Shown here in pieces: positions 13,728 to 14,475 of a DNA stretch of 14,475 nt. Under the pieces are notes generated by a model. The model was not told where the DNA came from, did no database searches, and worked only from the letters and a program-made list of their open reading frames with translations. This stretch comes from Ignavibacteriaceae bacterium (GTDB lineage: Bacteria > Bacteroidota > Ignavibacteria > Ignavibacteriales > Ignavibacteriaceae): assembly GCA_013388525.1 (NCBI GenBank), contig JACAFA010000182.1:1-14475 (forward strand), given 5' to 3'. Position 1 is the stretch's first letter; each line of letters begins with the position of its first letter. The position numbers were made by a program, and so were the translations under genes.

Positions 13728-14475
13728 TTAACTTTTCAACCTCACTGGTCCGGCTTTCTTTACTTCTTCTGCAGTTCCTTCTGCAAAGAGTTTAAAGTTC
13801 TCCACGAACCTTGCAGCAAGTGCATCGTACTTTTTCCAGTATTCATCCTTGTTTCCCCAACTGTTTGATGGCTCGAGAACATCTTCAGGAACATCAGGGC
13901 ATGAGAGAGGAACTTCGAATCCAAACAATTTATCTTTTCTGTATTTCACATTATCGAGCCTACCATCAAGAGCAGCGTTTAAAAGATTTCTTGTGTGACG
14001 AATGCTGATACGTTTTCCAACACCAAATCTTCCGCCAACCCAGCCTGTGTTTACAAGCCAGACGTTTGCTTTGTGCTTTAACATTCTTTCTTTCAGCATC
14101 TGTGAATATTCATAAGGATGTCGAACCATAAATGGTGCACCAAAACAAGCTGAAAAAGTTATCTGCGGCTCAATGCCAAGTCCGATTTCTGTTCCAGCAA
14201 TTTTTGAAGTATATCCACTGATGAAATGATATTGTGCCTGTTCGGGATTCAATCTTGCAATCGGAGGCATAACTCCGGAAGCATCACACGTGAGGAAAAT
14301 AATATTCTTCGGATGTTTGTGAACGTATCCTTCTTTAACAATATTCGGAATGAATTCTATTGGGTAAGAACAGCGTGTATTCTCTGTTATAATATCATCA
14401 TCGAGATCAATATGTCTGCTGGCAGGATCAAATACAACATTTTCCAGAATAGTTCCGAATCTTCTGGTTGTAGCA
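13728..14475 (-). CDS. pckA: ATP-dependent phosphoenolpyruvate carboxykinase, C-terminal part (cut by window edge)
   Basis: Converts oxaloacetate and ATP to PEP, CO2 and ADP, the first committed step of gluconeogenesis in the cytoplasm. Only the last 248 residues, somewhat under half of the family's roughly 530-540, are in the window; the frame is open to the right edge. Visible motifs are RRFGTILENVVFD, the substrate-binding TENTRCSYPI (R34 of the fragment matches E. coli R333), NIIFLTCDASGVMPPIARL, QAQYHFISGYTSKIAGTE, FSACFGAPFM, WLVNTGWVGG and the nucleotide-site stretch GKRISIRHTRNLLNAAL. The P-loop and the catalytic lysine/histidine region lie outside the window. The usual ADAFGVLPP reads CDASGVMPP here. 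The first ATG visible (14270) is internal and is not the start. A strong terminator follows. Confidence 0.95.
   Translation of the reverse strand, partial: ATTRRFGTILENVVFDPASRHIDLDDDIITENTRCSYPIEFIPNIVKEGYVHKHPKNIIFLTCDASGVMPPIARLNPEQAQYHFISGYTSKIAGTEIGLGIEPQITFSACFGAPFMVRHPYEYSQMLKERMLKHKANVWLVNTGWVGGRFGVGKRISIRHTRNLLNAALDGRLDNVKYRKDKLFGFEVPLSCPDVPEDVLEPSNSWGNKDEYWKKYDALAARFVENFKLFAEGTAEEVKKAGPVRLKS

Overview
The window looks like chromosomal DNA from a low-GC member of the Ignavibacteria (Bacteroidota/Chlorobi lineage). The reasons are four secreted proteins ending in the type IX secretion system (T9SS) C-terminal sorting domain with the N-[FY]-P-N-P-F-N signature, a Bacteroidota-type promoter (TTTG, then TAnnTTTG), and a Bacteroidota-style lipoprotein signal. 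I assign the lineage from protein style alone; it is not proven.

Layout. Positions 1-187 are a leader with no gene, starting with a C10 run. Positions 188-5523 hold three co-directional T9SS cargo genes: two tandem paralogues with seven D-x-D-x-D-G repeat motifs each, then a sialidase-like/FnIII protein split by a +1 frameshift near 4925-4940. A strong terminator follows at 5543-5567. Positions 5681-8032 hold a TPR protein with eleven gapless 34-residue repeats, then aroE. The convergent gene at 8196-9389 is a class I (AspAT-like) aminotransferase, and a nested inverted repeat lies between it and aroE. Then come an outer-membrane barrel-like protein (9608-10258, +), a small lipoprotein (10270-10770, -), mscL (10833-11234, -), an Asp-box beta-propeller T9SS protein (11441-13021, -), a DinB/DUF1572 protein (13190-13633, -), and the C-terminal part of ATP-dependent PEP carboxykinase running off the right edge (13728-14475, -).

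How the genes relate. There is no single dedicated system. The T9SS cargo genes are accessory secreted proteins, and no T9SS machinery gene is present. aroE and the aminotransferase are housekeeping amino-acid metabolism, pckA is gluconeogenesis, and mscL is osmotic protection. No defence system, CRISPR array, transposase, tRNA or rRNA was seen.

The most interesting signal is at the DNA level. Short, GC-rich palindromes sit inside coding regions of T9SS cargo genes. A 61-bp cluster of three palindromes adds about 13 in-frame residues inside the sorting domain of the 11441-13021 gene. A related palindrome (CGCC-AAA-GGCG core, read in another frame) lies in the extra N-terminal segment of the 1975-3762 gene. 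This resembles palindromic elements that insert into genes without breaking them, such as the Rickettsia palindromic elements. The tandem paralogues share a core of about 97% protein identity with much more diverged ends, which suggests recent gene conversion.
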